Assembly (NCBI RefSeq): GCF_001641265.1
Contig: NW_020167523.1
Location: 806,001-870,000 of the forward strand
Reading direction: 5' to 3'
Length of the DNA: 64,000 nt
Source: Pseudogymnoascus destructans
Taxonomy: Eukaryota > Ascomycota > Leotiomycetes > Thelebolales > Thelebolaceae
The position numbers and the translations under genes are program-made. Below the pieces are notes generated by a model. It made no database searches and was not told the DNA's origin. It worked only from the letters and a program-made list of their open reading frames with translations. Of the stretch, positions 1 to 11,345 are shown piece by piece; the stretch's first letter is position 1, and every line of letters starts with the position of its first letter.

Positions 1-320
1 GCAAGTCTGCTATTGAGGCCGCCAACCGCTCGGACAGCGTCCTGAACGATACCGAGAAGGCACTCAACGAGTTTGCCGACAGACTCGACAAGACCGAGGC
101 TGATCAGATCCGCGAGAAGATTGCCGCCCTTCGCGAGTTCGTCGCGAAGAGCCAGTCTGGTGAGGGTACCGCCACCGCTGCTGAGCTCAAGGAGAAGTCC
201 GACGAGCTCCAGATGGCCAGCTTGAACCTGTTCGATAAGATGCACAAGGCCCGTAACGAGTCTGGCCAGGCCGGTGAGGCCAAGCCAGAGGAGCCAAAGG
301 AGGGTGAGAAGAAGGAGTAA
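1..320 (+). CDS. SSC1: Mitochondrial Hsp70 (Ssc1-type), C-terminal end
   Basis: Partial gene. The reading frame begins at base 3 and stops at TAA 318-320, giving about 105 residues. It covers the helical lid of an Hsp70/DnaK chaperone, with the segments ADRLDKTEADQIREKI and TAAELKEKSDELQMAS followed by LFDKMHKA and a short acidic tail ending EGEKKE. The absence of the cytosolic EEVD or ER HDEL terminus, and the DnaK-like lid, point to the mitochondrial matrix chaperone that drives protein import and folding. The ATPase and substrate-binding domains lie outside the window. Assignment to the DnaK/mitochondrial branch rests on family knowledge; the exact paralogue is inferred. Confidence 0.85.
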   Translation, partial: KSAIEAANRSDSVLNDTEKALNEFADRLDKTEADQIREKIAALREFVAKSQSGEGTATAAELKEKSDELQMASLNLFDKMHKARNESGQAGEAKPEEPKEGEKKE

Positions 321-893
321 GGGATGTCACTACCAGGATCGAAAACTACCATTTTTTTTATGTCACAGGAGCTTTGATGTTGCATAGATGCGGCTCATCG
401 GGTTATTGTACATTTTGTACTCGTAAATCGCGGTTTAAGCGGTATTCTTTGTTGTATTAGTTCTCCCAATTGGGCACAGGTTTATCAAGCTCGGGACGGA
501 GGCGTTGTATTATACAGACAGAGAGCATACGGGGGCATTTCGAGATATGGAGCACGGCTCTCTAAGTGTACAAACAGATTAAAAACGAATAATATGATGA
601 AATCCCCTCTCATTGTATACATAACTTACCTTCTTTATATGATATTGTGATTGTAACATGGGTTTGAAATGTGACTCGGGGTTATTTTTGTATGTGTAAG
701 CGCCTTGGATTACAATTGCAACCGGTGGTCACGTGACCATAAACCACGTCGCGAAATGTTCTGCCGCTAACGAGCCCCACGAACATTTCTATATCCGAAA
801 TTCGACCATCGAGGCCACCCATCGTTTGCGCCTTGAAACCCTACAGACAACTGAGACTATTTCTGCCCAAACATCGCAGAAGCTAGCCCCAAC
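321..893. other. Intergenic: HSP70 3' side and eIF3g promoter
   Basis: 573 bases without a supported gene. It holds the AT-rich 3' flank of the chaperone gene and the upstream region of eIF3g, including the palindromic CACGTG site annotated separately. Confidence 0.7.
727..738. promoter_or_regulatory. Perfect 12-bp palindrome with E-box core
   Basis: GGTCACGTGACC is a perfect palindrome centred on CACGTG, the core recognised by bHLH factors such as Cbf1/Pho4/SREBP types. It lies about 155 bases upstream of the eIF3g start codon. Position and symmetry are seen directly; use as a promoter element is inferred. Confidence 0.45.
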
Positions 894-1888
894 ATGGCCC
901 CTAAAGTAGCAAAGTACGTATATATGTTCGTGTTTGGATCCGGTGAACCCTACTAACCCCCCTCAAGCCGCCCCGACTGGGCTGATGATGAAGAGCTTGA
1001 TGATAACGCCCTCGAGCTGCCACCGCAACAAATCACGACCAACAAGGATGGAACGAAGACTATCATCACATACCGTATCAACGATGAAGGCAAGAAGGTC
1101 AAGACGACGCGCCGGATCCGCACAACCGTTGTGAAGGAGGTCGTCAACCCTCGTGTGGCGGAACGCAAAGGATGGAGCAAATTCGGTCTGTCGGCAAAGG
1201 ATAAGGCAGGACCAGCTGTGGACACAACGACCGTCGGCGAGAACATCATTTTCAAGCCCAGCGTCAACTGGCGCAAGGATGCGAAGGAGGAGAAGGTCGA
1301 GGTGGGAAGCATGAAGGACAAGCTAAAGGACAAGAAAGTCAAGTGCAGAATCTGTACTGGAGAGCATTTTACAGCCAAGTGTCCCTACAAGGACACCATG
1401 GCACCAGTTGGCGAGGAGGGCGCTGGTGATGTGGCCGCGGGCGCTGGTGATGTGGCCGAGGGCCCAGGAGGCTTAGGGACAGGAAAGAGCTCATATGTCC
1501 CCCCACATATGAGGAATGGCGCGGGTGGTGCGGCGGCTGGTGGCGAGCGCATGGGTGGCGGAAAGTACGCAGAGAGGGACGATCTGGCTACTCTCCGTGT
1601 TACCAACGTAAGCATTTCCTCCTTGACGAGTTGTTTTTGGCCTTTATTAACGTTTTATCTTAGGTTTCCGAGCTGGCAGAGGAGGACGAGTTACGCGCTA
1701 TGTTCCAGAGATTCGGCCACGTCACAAGAGTTTTCCTCGCGAAGGACAGGGAGACGGGCATGGCGAAGGGATTTGCTTTCATTTCATTCACAAACCGCGA
1801 CGATGCTGCGAAGGCATGTTCGGCGATGGATGGTTTCGGTTTCAAGCATCTCATTCTCAGAGTCGAGTTTGCCAAGAAGGCTACTTAA
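894..1888 (+). CDS. TIF35: Translation initiation factor eIF3 subunit g
   Basis: Three exons: 894-913, 968-1607 and 1664-1888. Intron 1 begins GTACGT and ends CAAG; intron 2 begins GTAAGC and ends TTAG. The spliced protein starts MAPKVANRPDWADDEEL and keeps the family hallmark PPQQITTNKDGTK. A central CxxC..H....C zinc-finger-like segment (CRICTGEHFTAKC) follows, and the C-terminus is an RRM with the RNP motifs LRVTNVSE and KGFAFISF split across intron 2. eIF3g sits in the 40S-bound eIF3 complex with eIF3i and promotes scanning and reinitiation. Gly/Ala-rich repeats (GAGDVAAGAGDVAEG) lie between the zinc segment and the RRM. Exon 1 is only 20 bases long. Confidence 0.95.
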
Positions 1889-2320
1889 GGGTATAAATTT
1901 GCATTTACTTGACGTGTTTCGATAGAGATAAAGACTACGGCATTATGAATGAAGAGCCCTTCCAATGATTAATTATATGCTCTAGTATGAAGTGTCCATG
2001 TAACTTTCCAATCCTTTGGTGATGCGAACGGCGAAAGGTGCCCCGCCATATACGCCCATGTAAATCTATGAATTGCCACCCACCACCCACCACCCACCGT
2101 CACTGTCTGCCTTCTCTTGGGGCACATGTAGTATGTATCGCACTGGTATACAGCTCTGTTCGTTCTGTCCCGCTTCGAACTCTGAATGGCCTTATGCCTC
2201 CTCATGCCCCTCAGTGCGCGGCCCAAGAACGCCGCTGCATGCCCCCAGTCTGTAACCCATGAACGCCTTCCTTTATTTAGACCCGTTGAAATATCGCATA
2301 TGTCGAAGCATAGGGCAAGA

Positions 2321-2591
2321 TTATTCGCGGTCAACGACAGAGATTCTCGGTGTCATGGCTTGTAACGCCGCCTTATCCTCTTCCGACGGCTTGAAGCCGA
2401 GTTTTTCTTCTGCAGTATCTGAAGCGTACAACCCGATGGCTCCCCATGACAGCATGCCCATACCGATGAGGCCTTGTGCTTTCGGCGTCAGGGCGCGGAA
2501 CCAACTATAATGCAGATATTAGAACCAGTAGCCCAGCCCATTCGGCACCTGGGGGACCAGGTGCTGGAACGAACCTAATTGGGGACGGCAT
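2321..2591 (-). CDS. Small single-span membrane protein, conserved-looking
   Basis: Two exons on the minus strand, 2575-2591 and 2321-2504, give 66 residues. The 70-base intron begins GTTCGT, has a TCTAAT branch-like site and ends TATAG. The protein starts MPSPISWFRALTPKAQGL, continues through one hydrophobic span (IGMGMLSWGAIGLYAS), and has a charged tail rich in E, K and D that ends VVDRE. The WFRALTPKAQ start followed by one span and a short acidic tail resembles small fungal mitochondrial inner-membrane accessory proteins, but I do not recognise a named family. The 17-base first exon rests on the splice signals and on the good N-terminus it yields. It is divergent from the F-box gene. Confidence 0.6.
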
Positions 2592-2973
2592 TCTCAAGAG
2601 TGAAAGGCCAAAAGTTAGGGACTCAAAGCAGACACTATGTAGAATATAGCTTGGGTTTCTAGAATTGCAATTTGGCGCTAATGGCGGGGTGCTGCCACTG
2701 AAGTCGTTGCATCTGCTGTGTCGAACCACTGCCTGTGTAAATTATCTTCGTCTACGTGAACGGCACATGCCCCTGCACTACGGAACGTACCTTACGTCAA
2801 CGTCCTCAAACCAAATGACGCCGGTATTTACTAACCACGGAATTTGCAAACTAACCAGCTACCGCCATTATTTAGAAAATGGCGCGTGGGTTTAGCATAT
2901 TAGGAGTATATGGAGTTATTTTGCTTTCTTTCCACTTCTTGACTTTCTTTGAATTTATCAACCTTCAATCATC
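2592..2973. promoter_or_regulatory. Divergent promoter region
   Basis: 382 bases between two divergently transcribed genes. It is AT-rich towards 2940. I see no clear coding potential or named binding site. Confidence 0.4.
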
Positions 2974-4302
2974 ATGGAGTCAATCAACAGTATCATGGAT
3001 GGATTGATTGCCAACGACGATGAGAACCCAGCCGGCTTGCAATACTTGCCTGCCGAGCTAATAGAGGCCATCTTTCAAGACCTTGGAATCGATTCCTGCA
3101 AATCGTTCCGTTTAACGTCCAAGCGATGTGCAATTCTAGGCCAGCCATACATACTAAGCCCGCGGCTGAAACTGCTTCCCCATAGGGACGACTTCACCAA
3201 GCTCATGGAAATCTCTCAGCATCCCTACTTCTCGTCTCAGATCAACCGCGTGGAAATCTACATGGCGAAGGCCGATGACTATCACTTTCGAAATAACTTG
3301 TGTCTCCAACAATGCGCCCGAGAAAGTATAGGAGGCGCCGAGACGATACAGAAGTCGATGGCTAAGTATCAAAAGCAGAAAGGACTAGAGGAGGCATTCG
3401 CAGACGACTTTTGCAACCCAGATATTCTGGAGCTAGCTTTCCCTAATATGAAGAATTTGGGGGCCATCGACATCAAAATGGAAGAATGTTTATACAATGA
3501 CCGCGTCTTGTGGGATGCTTGGAAAGTGGGCTTATCAAAAGCAGAGCCGGGCGATGCCGAAATCGACCACTTCATGGCGGTTCTTCGAGCGGCTTCACAG
3601 TCGAAACTACGAATTCTAACGAATGATCTCTTGCCTTTCGGAATCTGGGATATGGAATGCTACCGCCCTGATCTGGAAGCGGCTTTTACCGGGCTGACGA
3701 CTTTAAAACTAGTCATGGGGTGCAAGAACCTCAGGGATCACCATGCTACTGACGGCCGCCATTCATGGGCAAACAAGTTGAACAAGGCCTTGAAAGGAGC
3801 CACAAACCTTCAAGAACTACACATCGGCTTCAGACTGTCGTTCTCAGCGGTTCTGGACTGCCCTATTCTCCTGGACGGGCTGATGCTATCACACCTACAT
3901 ACTCTCATACTGGACAAGATAGCATGGCATCCGAAAGACCTAATTTCCTTACTCAAGGCTCATGCTGCCACACTGAGACGGCTTCGTGTCTGGGCATTTG
4001 TGAGCAAAAAAGACTTGAAGGGCAACACAGTCGACCACCCCGCCGACCTCGAGCAGCTTATAGACGAGATGAAGGAACACCTCCAGTTAGAAAAGCTTGA
4101 TGTTTGCGGCTACCCGTCTGTCCTTTGCCAGCCTGCCGAGATTTTCTGGTTCCATGAAATGGGGTTGTATGATGAGAACTGGGAACCCGTGAGACAGCAC
4201 AGAGGTTCTCCGAGTGTGATGGCTCAGCGCTGCGAGGAATATGTTGTGCACGGCGGCCCCTCACCTTACGGGGGTGGTGACATCAATGATTTATTATCAT
4301 GA
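2974..4302 (+). CDS. F-box domain protein
   Basis: A single exon of 442 residues. Residues about 22-60 form an F-box: LQYLPAELIEAIFQDL, then SCKSFRLTSKRCA, the Skp1-binding fold. The remainder is a long leucine-containing region (TTLKLVMGC, LQELHIGF, LHTLILDKI) typical of fungal F-box proteins with degenerate leucine-rich repeats. Such proteins recruit substrates to SCF ubiquitin ligases, whose cullin is encoded at about 27-29.5 kb here. The substrate is unknown. The start is the first ATG, just after a pyrimidine-rich leader. Fungal genomes carry many rapidly diverging members, so no orthologue name is given. Confidence 0.8.
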   Translation: MESINSIMDGLIANDDENPAGLQYLPAELIEAIFQDLGIDSCKSFRLTSKRCAILGQPYILSPRLKLLPHRDDFTKLMEISQHPYFSSQINRVEIYMAKADDYHFRNNLCLQQCARESIGGAETIQKSMAKYQKQKGLEEAFADDFCNPDILELAFPNMKNLGAIDIKMEECLYNDRVLWDAWKVGLSKAEPGDAEIDHFMAVLRAASQSKLRILTNDLLPFGIWDMECYRPDLEAAFTGLTTLKLVMGCKNLRDHHATDGRHSWANKLNKALKGATNLQELHIGFRLSFSAVLDCPILLDGLMLSHLHTLILDKIAWHPKDLISLLKAHAATLRRLRVWAFVSKKDLKGNTVDHPADLEQLIDEMKEHLQLEKLDVCGYPSVLCQPAEIFWFHEMGLYDENWEPVRQHRGSPSVMAQRCEEYVVHGGPSPYGGGDINDLLS

Positions 4303-4394
4303 TTGATGAATTACTAAAGGGTATCTAGCTCCTACGACAGACAAAGGGGCTTCTCAGCAACTCTCCTCTCTTGGGGCTCTTCATTCCAAAAGAC

Positions 4395-5407
4395 TTAATA
4401 AGGCTTCTCAGTAGCCCTCCTCCTCGGATTCTTCCTCCCCATACAAAAGATGGCCACCCAGGCCACCGTCGCCAACAGCATCGCCGCCGTCGCCGCCCAA
4501 GTCATCGCCAAGAACTTCCCTTGTGTGCATATAATCCCACATTATTGCCATACTGATTAACTACCTCCGTCGCCTCTACCATAATCGCCGTTACAATCGC
4601 GCTCGATATCGCCAGCGCCAGGAACGCCATGATCGCCAGCAGGAAATTGAGACACGAAGTCAGGCAGCCCGTGGAGAAGATGGAGATAAGTGCGAGGATG
4701 ATGCAGAGGCCTGCGGCGGCGGCGCCGATGCAGTAGAGGATGAACATGGCGGTCATGGCGATGTTGAAGGCTTTGATGCCGTTTTTGATGTCGTCCGAAT
4801 ATCCAAGATCAGCTAGGTTGATTTTCCCCTCCAATGGTCCGGAATCAAGTTCTTTCTGGAGTTGGTAGGTTGGATCGAAGTGATCTAGTGTCGGAAATCA
4901 GCAGCTGTTTGAAAAGGAGTCCCGGGGGGGGGAGGGACGTACACATAGCCTTCATAGGCGTACAACCACTCACATTCATCTTCGTATCCCCATCCGTCGC
5001 CCTCGGCGTATACGTCCCCATACACATATCCGTCATATGCAAATTATGTCACTGATGGATCCCCAGCTTCTCGGCGAGCTTATCTGCCACATCACCACGG
5101 ATATCGTTGAATTCGCCTATGATCTTGCCCTTGGGGTCGCCGGCGATGTTGTTGAGCCATGGCCCGATGGAGGTTGGAGGAGGAGGTGCTGGAGGTCGTT
5201 GGGGTGGTGGTGTGGCCGAGGCTGGAGGTGTTGAGCTGGGAAAGGGGGGGGGTTAGTCGCGGTGTTTATTGCGGGAGGGGGGAGACGTACAGTGATGATC
5301 TCGAAGTCTTGCATGAAGTTTGGCTTGGAGCCGGCGAAGAGACAGAGCATCGATAGCACGAAGGCTGCGAGGACGCAAACTAGGGGGATGATAACTTAGA
5401 ATCGCAT
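4395..5407 (-). pseudogene. Decayed SUR7/PalI-family membrane protein
   Basis: Three exons can be traced on the minus strand (5291-5407, 4943-5235, 4395-4884) with normal GT-AG introns. The family landmarks are all there: a first hydrophobic segment, FAGSKPNFMQDFEIIT and LNTSSLGH at the first splice, an EKLGIHQ segment, a cysteine-bearing extracellular loop, YHFDPT, then three more hydrophobic spans ending in a basic tail. SUR7/PalI proteins have four spans and act at the eisosome and cell cortex or in pH sensing. The frame is broken four times: TAA at codon 4 (5396-5398), a one-base shift in the Ser/Thr/Pro-rich linker (about 5165-5215), TGA at 5048-5050, and a shift before the last span (about 4511-4523). 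The intact splice sites suggest the loss is recent. Confidence 0.8.
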
Positions 5408-5531
5408 CTTGGGCAGAATCCTATCGAGCTAGTGGGGATGGATTTTATTTTGGAGCTGCGCGCAGAGATGTCGTCGATAGATAAATATATTATCACACCC
5501 AGCAGAGTTCAAATGTTATTACAGAGCGGAG

Positions 5532-5803
5532 TCACAACGCACAAACTAGGAAGAACGCGTAGATATATACTGTAAGTATTATCCACCTCTTGAGATCAAC
5601 ACGACCCACGAAAACCGGATCTCACCCCTGGCCAGCGCTGGCTCCATCACGAAGGGCACAAACCAAGCCATGCCAACAAAGAACACATCAATCCACATAC
5701 CCAGGCACAGCCGCGGCGTCAATTTTAATTCGGGGATGGGTTGCCCAACAGGGCTGGGAGGTTTTGTGGAGAGCTGGGTTTGTGGACCGCTGTTGGGTAT
5801 ACG
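5532..5803 (-). pseudogene. Possible remnant of a second membrane-protein gene
   Basis: On the minus strand an open stretch reads PIPELKLTPRLCLGMWIDVF and continues hydrophobic to MEPALAR. A plausible intron (GTGAG at 5625 to CAG at 5570) joins it in frame to a second hydrophobic run, VYIYAFFLVCAL, which meets TGA at 5532-5534. No ATG lies in frame upstream before a stop. It could be a truncated relic, an internal exon pair whose first exon I missed, or chance. I cannot assign a family. Confidence 0.3.
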
Positions 5804-6768
5804 TCATAGGCGGTCGCGATGGGGGAGATGAGCACGTGATGAATAATATCTCTGTCAGGATTAGACTTCATGGGAAGTTATGAAGGGGGTTCTGAGTTTA
5901 GATGTGACTAGATAATAAAGTGGATGTATACTTTGGTTTTTCCAGCACTCAGTTGGTCCTCTGAGTTAGTTACATTAAGTTCATTGAAGTAGGAGAGCGA
6001 CAGGAAGTAGCTCCATACGAAATGAGTTCGAAACATGGGTTTTATATTTCATGACGAGTCTAGGCGTGCATCTATATCACTGAGTAGTATTTCGTGCTCA
6101 TTTCTATCCACCCATCCGCTCGCACATCACCATAAATGTCCTCTCAGCCAGCGTCCCCATCCCTTTTCCCATCCCCCCCCATCACCGCCCTCTCATAAGA
6201 AGCGTAACCTTCGCACCATCCATCATGAACTCAGCGAAGCGGAATTCCCCCATCCGCCCACACTTTCGTCCCCCTTGCGCAATAACAAGCAAATAGGTAT
6301 TCCCTCTGCACCCACACACCGTTCACTGGTATCAACTTGTATCCACACCGTCTACACAGCGCCCAGCTGCACTTTTTGGAAGAAAGACAAAAAAACAACA
6401 GGATTTGCGACAGACAACGACCAGGTATAAACGAGTAAAGTAGAAGCACCGACACAACAAAACACAAGACACACCGAAAACAACAAAACAGCAAAAACAG
6501 TAAAAGCACGAAAAACAAGCAGAACGATTTCCCTAGTGAACACCAAAGAGTGGAAAAAGAGATGATATCCGAGATAAAGAAGCAGAACAAAAACCAAAGA
6601 TGTTTTGGGGGGGGATTTTGAGTTGTACGCGAGTTCCCAGGGGTATATCCAGCCGGTAGTAAGAGAGACTGAGAATAGAGTAAGAGGGGAGAGGAGAGTT
6701 GGTGTGAAAATAAATTCTCTCGTCCGCACCATTTCCGCCGTAAAAATGGTGGAATGAGAAACAAATTC
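5804..6768. other. Intergenic, 3' side of the KH-domain gene
   Basis: 965 bases. A CT-rich stretch (about 6120-6200) and an A-rich stretch (about 6385-6510) are notable. The latter lies just past the 3' end of the KH gene and probably includes its 3' UTR. I see no supported gene. Confidence 0.5.
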
Positions 6769-9700
6769 TTAACGAGGCGTCCCGATCGGGCCGGGGAACC
6801 CCGAATTCGTAGAATTAGAAGTGGAGGGTCGACCGCTGTCAGTTGAGATCCTCATATTGAGCTTGGGAGTCGGATCCCCATGATGCCCCGACTGATTAAG
6901 GTGAATACTCCCATTCCCTTTCGAAAACGGCCTCGACCACGTCGCGCCACCCTCATCATCCGGCAGATTAACCCCACTATCATTCCACGGATCCCGATTC
7001 GCATTAAAGCTCCTCGTGGACTCCACCGAGATCAACGACGACTTCGACACATTGCTCGACCCATTCTTGAAGAACGAACTCGTCGCCGCAGGGGACTGCG
7101 ACGAGTTCTTGCGCCTGTCCAGGAAGGCCGAGATGGAGGTCATGCTGCCCGGCTTGCGCAGCTTGTCGAAGATGTTGCTGCGCTCGCGCGAGACGTCTTC
7201 GTTGAAGGCAGATTTGGTGGGGGAGTCGGTGCCGGCGACGGGGGCGGGGGCGTGCTGGAGCAGCTTGGAGTCGAAGAAGCGCAGGGATTCTTCGAAGGAG
7301 TCGGATTTGGGGCGGGGGATGGCACCTTTGACGATGTTGACTTCGGCGCCGGCGGGGAGGAGGAGCTGGATTAGGTAGTCCATTGCGTCTCGGACGCCTC
7401 CGGCATTGTTCCTGGTGAATGACCACATGAGGGTTACGGTGGGCTTGCCATCTTCGGTCACCTCAGCTGGGTCCTTCTTGACTTGAAGCTCAACAACATA
7501 CTGCGCCTTCATCTTCGGAATCGTCTCCTTGACGAACTCATCCGACTCGAGGAACTTCAGCAGCTCTGGCGAGCTGGCAAGGACAAGATCATGGGTATCG
7601 GGAACCATGCCCAAGAACTCATCCACGCAGTGGGGAACTTGCCATTCCGGACCAGATACCGTAACATCGTCACTGGCCTGCTCGGTGCTCGGGAACATGA
7701 TCTTGCAGTTCCACTTCTTCTCGAGCTCATCGAGCTGGCCCATGCGTGCGATGAGCTGGCGATGGTACAACCTGTTGACGTTCACAGTCTGGTTGGTGAA
7801 CTCGGAATCAACGCGGTCGACCATGTCCAAAATCTCGGCTTTGACGAGCTCAAGTGCGCCGGCGTTGCGAGCAGGCGTACGGCAGATGACGTTGTCGACT
7901 TTGATATCGTCCTCGTCGCGACCAATGCCTCCACGATCCATCGCATTCGAAAACTTGACGAAGACGGAGTGCTTCTTCATAATACGCTGGATGTGTTGGC
8001 CACCAATTCCAATGATGCGCTTGTGATACTGGTCGGGAACGTGGAAGGATATCGAAGCGGGCATTTCTTGCTCAACAAGAGATAGTCCCGTCTTCATAGC
8101 CTCGTACTGGCTCGAGCAGACGTCGATGTTGAAGTTGTATTCGTTGAAGCCGTCGAATATGATCTGCACGCTACTCTGGCCCATGATCTTGTTGATCTTG
8201 CCGTTCTTCTTGCCGCTGACGAACTCCTTGTGCTCGTTTGCCAGCTCGATCTTCACCCTGATTTGGTATTGAGAGCGAGCCACGAATGGGATTTCGGAGA
8301 TAACGGCCAGTGCATCCTTGACCGCGTCATCGGAGCCGGTGATGGAAAACGTTAACTTGTCCAGCGTTAGGTCGGCGTCCGAGTTGGCACAAATGTCAGG
8401 TAGCATGGACCGCGTTTCTTGTGGAGATGGCATGCGTCCACCGTGTGGTGCTTGGATCCACCACGATGCACTGTAGAATTGGCCAGTCTATAGGATGATT
8501 AGCAAATGGTAGAATATAAACCACGGGATGCACTTACGAGTCCCATAATATCGCGAATGGTCCTCTCGACATGAAGACCTTCAACACCTTGAATCCGCAC
8601 CAAGTTGCGCTGAGCCCCAAGCTGTGGGAACAAGACAAAAGTGCCGTTCGTCTCCATGATCTTCCGGACCTTATCGAGTCGGCTAAGCAGGATGCTATCA
8701 ATCTTGGCAGGCGAGACCATGCAGTCCTTCATGAACAACCGAGTTCGCTGCACCAACTCATGGATCTTCTGCTTAGCCAGCGCAATATCCTGTGGCGTCT
8801 CACCCGTAATGAATATTTTCTCCGGATTCCTGCGCTTCGCGCCAGGATGACAGTATCTATAGACCTGCGAAAACGGTGGCGGGAAATAAATAGCCGTATT
8901 CGTCGTAGACTCAATATGCTTGATATTCTTCCTCGACCTGCCGCAGATGACGGTGTGTAACGAGAGCTCCAGCAGCATGGCGTCGACGCTTCGCCTGAGC
9001 AGTCTATCGATGAAGACCAAGACCCTCGTCTTCGCATGTTCCGCACTCTCTATATCGCCATATATCGCAACCCTCCACCTCTGATCCTGGCCCGCCTCGC
9101 CATTCCCGTTGATCCCCGACGCAATCGTATTGAACTTCGGTCCTAGAAGAAAGATATCGACACCGCAGAACTCCGACACCTCATCGAGATGCTCGATAAC
9201 GAACGTCTTCAACGCCGTCCCCGCCTGATCAAGCACCAGCTCGCCATCGATATCCACCACCGAGCACCGCTACACCAAAAACCATTAGCGTAAGATCTCT
9301 AACCCAAAGCTGATTGCCCATTCGAACACCTACCAATGCAAGCGGTATATCATTCAATATCGTCTCTCTGCTCTTATGCACCAGTTCCGGGCTTCCCGAG
9401 AGACACACATTCACAATCTCGCCCTTAACCCTCTTAGGCTCCGAGCAAATAACGTGCGCCTCTATCGGCAACGGCCCATTCGTGATATCCTTACACAGCT
9501 TCCTCAGATTCAGCACATTCTGCGCATGCACCGGCAGCTCGTGAACCGGGACCCCATCTGGTGCCGACTCGGGATGTGTCCACCTTTCGCAAGCATCCGG
9601 GGTGGCGTGCACGATATCCTCTATTATGGGCCCTTCGAGATCGGAAGCGAAGGGCACGTTGAAGGAGTAGTGGATGAATGCGTCTGCGGCGGTCTGGGGG

Positions 9701-9849
9701 GAGATGGGCGATGGGCCGCCGTGGGGTGTCTTGGTGTGCGGTGGGACGCCGGGGGCCATGTTGCTGTTCATGTTGGGGTTGGGTCGCGACATGCCGAAGC
9801 CAGGTCCCATCTTCTCGGACCAATGCCGCATGTTGGCGAGTTTGTTCAT
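6769..9849 (-). CDS. Multi-KH-domain RNA-binding protein
   Basis: Three exons (9334-9849, 8538-9269, 6769-8487) give 988 residues. Both introns are phase 0 (GTAGGT...GTAG and GTAAGT...ATAG) and rejoin the frame cleanly. Repeated KH folds are visible: one with GRSRKNIKHIE after residue 230, one with MGQSSVQIIFDG, and one with the canonical loop IIGIGGQHIQRIMKKHSVFV. The last 180 residues are Ser/Asn-rich and disordered. KH repeats bind single-stranded RNA; the arrangement resembles the uncharacterised yeast protein YLL032C and metazoan Bicaudal-C/vigilin-like proteins, but I do not claim orthology. The upstream region is unusually rich in short tandem repeats. Confidence 0.85.
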
Positions 9850-10000
9850 AACGAGGGAGAGAGAGAGGTGTGTGTGGTGATGGTGGCGGGGATGGGGATG
9901 GTTGGGGGAGTTGGGGCTGGGGTTGAGGTTGGGGTCGGGAAGTTTGTTGGAAGGATTTGTAGGATTTGTTGTCGTGTGCTCGCTCTCGCTCTTTTATTTG

Positions 10001-10060
10001 TCGGGATGTCGGGATGGGATGTCGGGATGGGATGTCGGGATGGGATGTCGGGATGGGATG
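10001..10060 (+). repeat. Tandem repeat, GGGATGTC/GGGATGGGATGTC units
   Basis: Tandem GGGATGTC and GGGATGGGATGTC units in the promoter or 5' leader of the KH gene, about 150-210 bases upstream of its ATG. Confidence 0.85.
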
Positions 10061-10239
10061 GGGGGTGTAGAGGAGCGGGCGTGGATAAGGGCGTGGGCTC
10101 TGGGCTGGGTAGACGGAGTGACAAGAGATGATATGAAGAAGGGAATATGAAGTATGTAATCCTCGCTTGATCGCTTGGGAATATCGAATGCGGGTCAGCG
10201 GCAGAAGGGCAGAAGGGTAGAAGGCTATAGTAAAGTGTA

Positions 10240-10335
10240 ACCACCAAACCACCAAACCAAACCACCAAACCAAACCACAAACCACAAACCACAAACCACA
10301 AACCACAAACCACAAACCACAAACCACAAACCACA
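10240..10335 (+). repeat. Microsatellite, ACCACAA/ACCAAAC heptamers
   Basis: About 96 bases of 7-bp units, ACCAAAC at first and then near-perfect ACCACAA. Strongly purine/C-skewed on this strand. Confidence 0.85.
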
Positions 10336-10504
10336 CCATAACCCATAACCATACAACACAGTTAAGGATCCATCCATCCTCTTGGACCCATCCATCCATC
10401 CTCTCACACATCCTCCCCTCCAGAGCAAAGAAAGTTGACATGCCCACGAAGCGAATCCAGCCAATAGCGTCCGCCCCAACCCGTAGCGGAACAACTAGCC
10501 GACG

Positions 10505-10745
10505 ATGCCAATCCTGCTAATCCTGCTAATCCTCCTAATCCTGCTAATCCTGCTAATCCTGCTAATCCTTAATCCTCCTAATCCTCCTAATCCTCCTAAT
10601 CCTCCTAACCCTCCTAATCCTCCTAATCCTGCTAATCCTGCTAATCCTCCTAATCCTCCTAATCCTCCTAATCCTGCTAATCCTGCTAATCCTCCTAATC
10701 ATCCTAATCCTCCTAATCCTCCTAGTCCTGCTAATCCTACTGTGT
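10505..10745 (+). repeat. 9-bp minisatellite, AATCCTCCT/AATCCTGCT
   Basis: About 25 units of a 9-bp repeat alternating between two variants (CCT or GCT ending) over about 240 bases, with one short slip near 10570. The variants are clustered in runs, consistent with repeated local duplication. Confidence 0.9.
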
Positions 10746-11345
10746 CCGGCTGTCTAACCCTAGCTCCAGAGACTGGACCGACAAGCTTGACGCGGCGGAG
10801 GAATGAACCCCAGACCACAGAGAGGCCACAGAAGAGACCGCACTGAGATTCCGAGACCAGCAGTTGAGAACGACGGCAGCTGAACACGACGGAAGAGCGT
10901 AGACCAGTGTACACGGCGGTGAAGGCGGTGCTGTACCGGTTCTTTTCTCCTTCAAGTCAGTGTCAAGCTATTCAATACATTAACGGGCTGAGTATATATC
11001 TACGTGTATGAAAACTGTGGTTCGGCGTCCAGAGTTTGGTATTTTCACACTCCAAAACTTTGGGTTCGTTAGGTCAGCCTACTCAAATCACTCACTTGGG
11101 GGGTTCCCTCTCAACAATGGCGCGCGTCCGGATCATCAATCAGCATGTGTTGTCATGCCATTGTCTTTATCCCACGTATGTACGCACGCACGATACGGCG
11201 GGGCTCACCGAAGCAATTGTTTGAGACCTCGCTGCACCCGGCCCCGAAGCCAGTGACACCTGTGGATCCCCCCATCCTCATGTTCTAGAGTAAACACTAC
11301 ACTACACTACTTGTAAACACATTGACCACCACAAACTACGACAAT

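Noticed and set aside
6035..6764. Open frames on both strands downstream of the KH gene
   Set aside because: Composition follows CT-rich and A-rich tracts, with no domain or conserved motif.
6880..7378. Plus-strand open frames opposite the KH-domain gene
   Set aside because: They are shadows of the GC-rich coding strand; the minus-strand frame has domains and clean splice sites.
10225..10494. Open frame on the minus strand rich in FVVCGLW
   Set aside because: It is a translation of the ACCACAA heptamer repeat.
10505..10846. Open frame encoding NPPNPPNPA repeats
   Set aside because: It follows the 9-bp minisatellite and has no protein-like sequence outside it.
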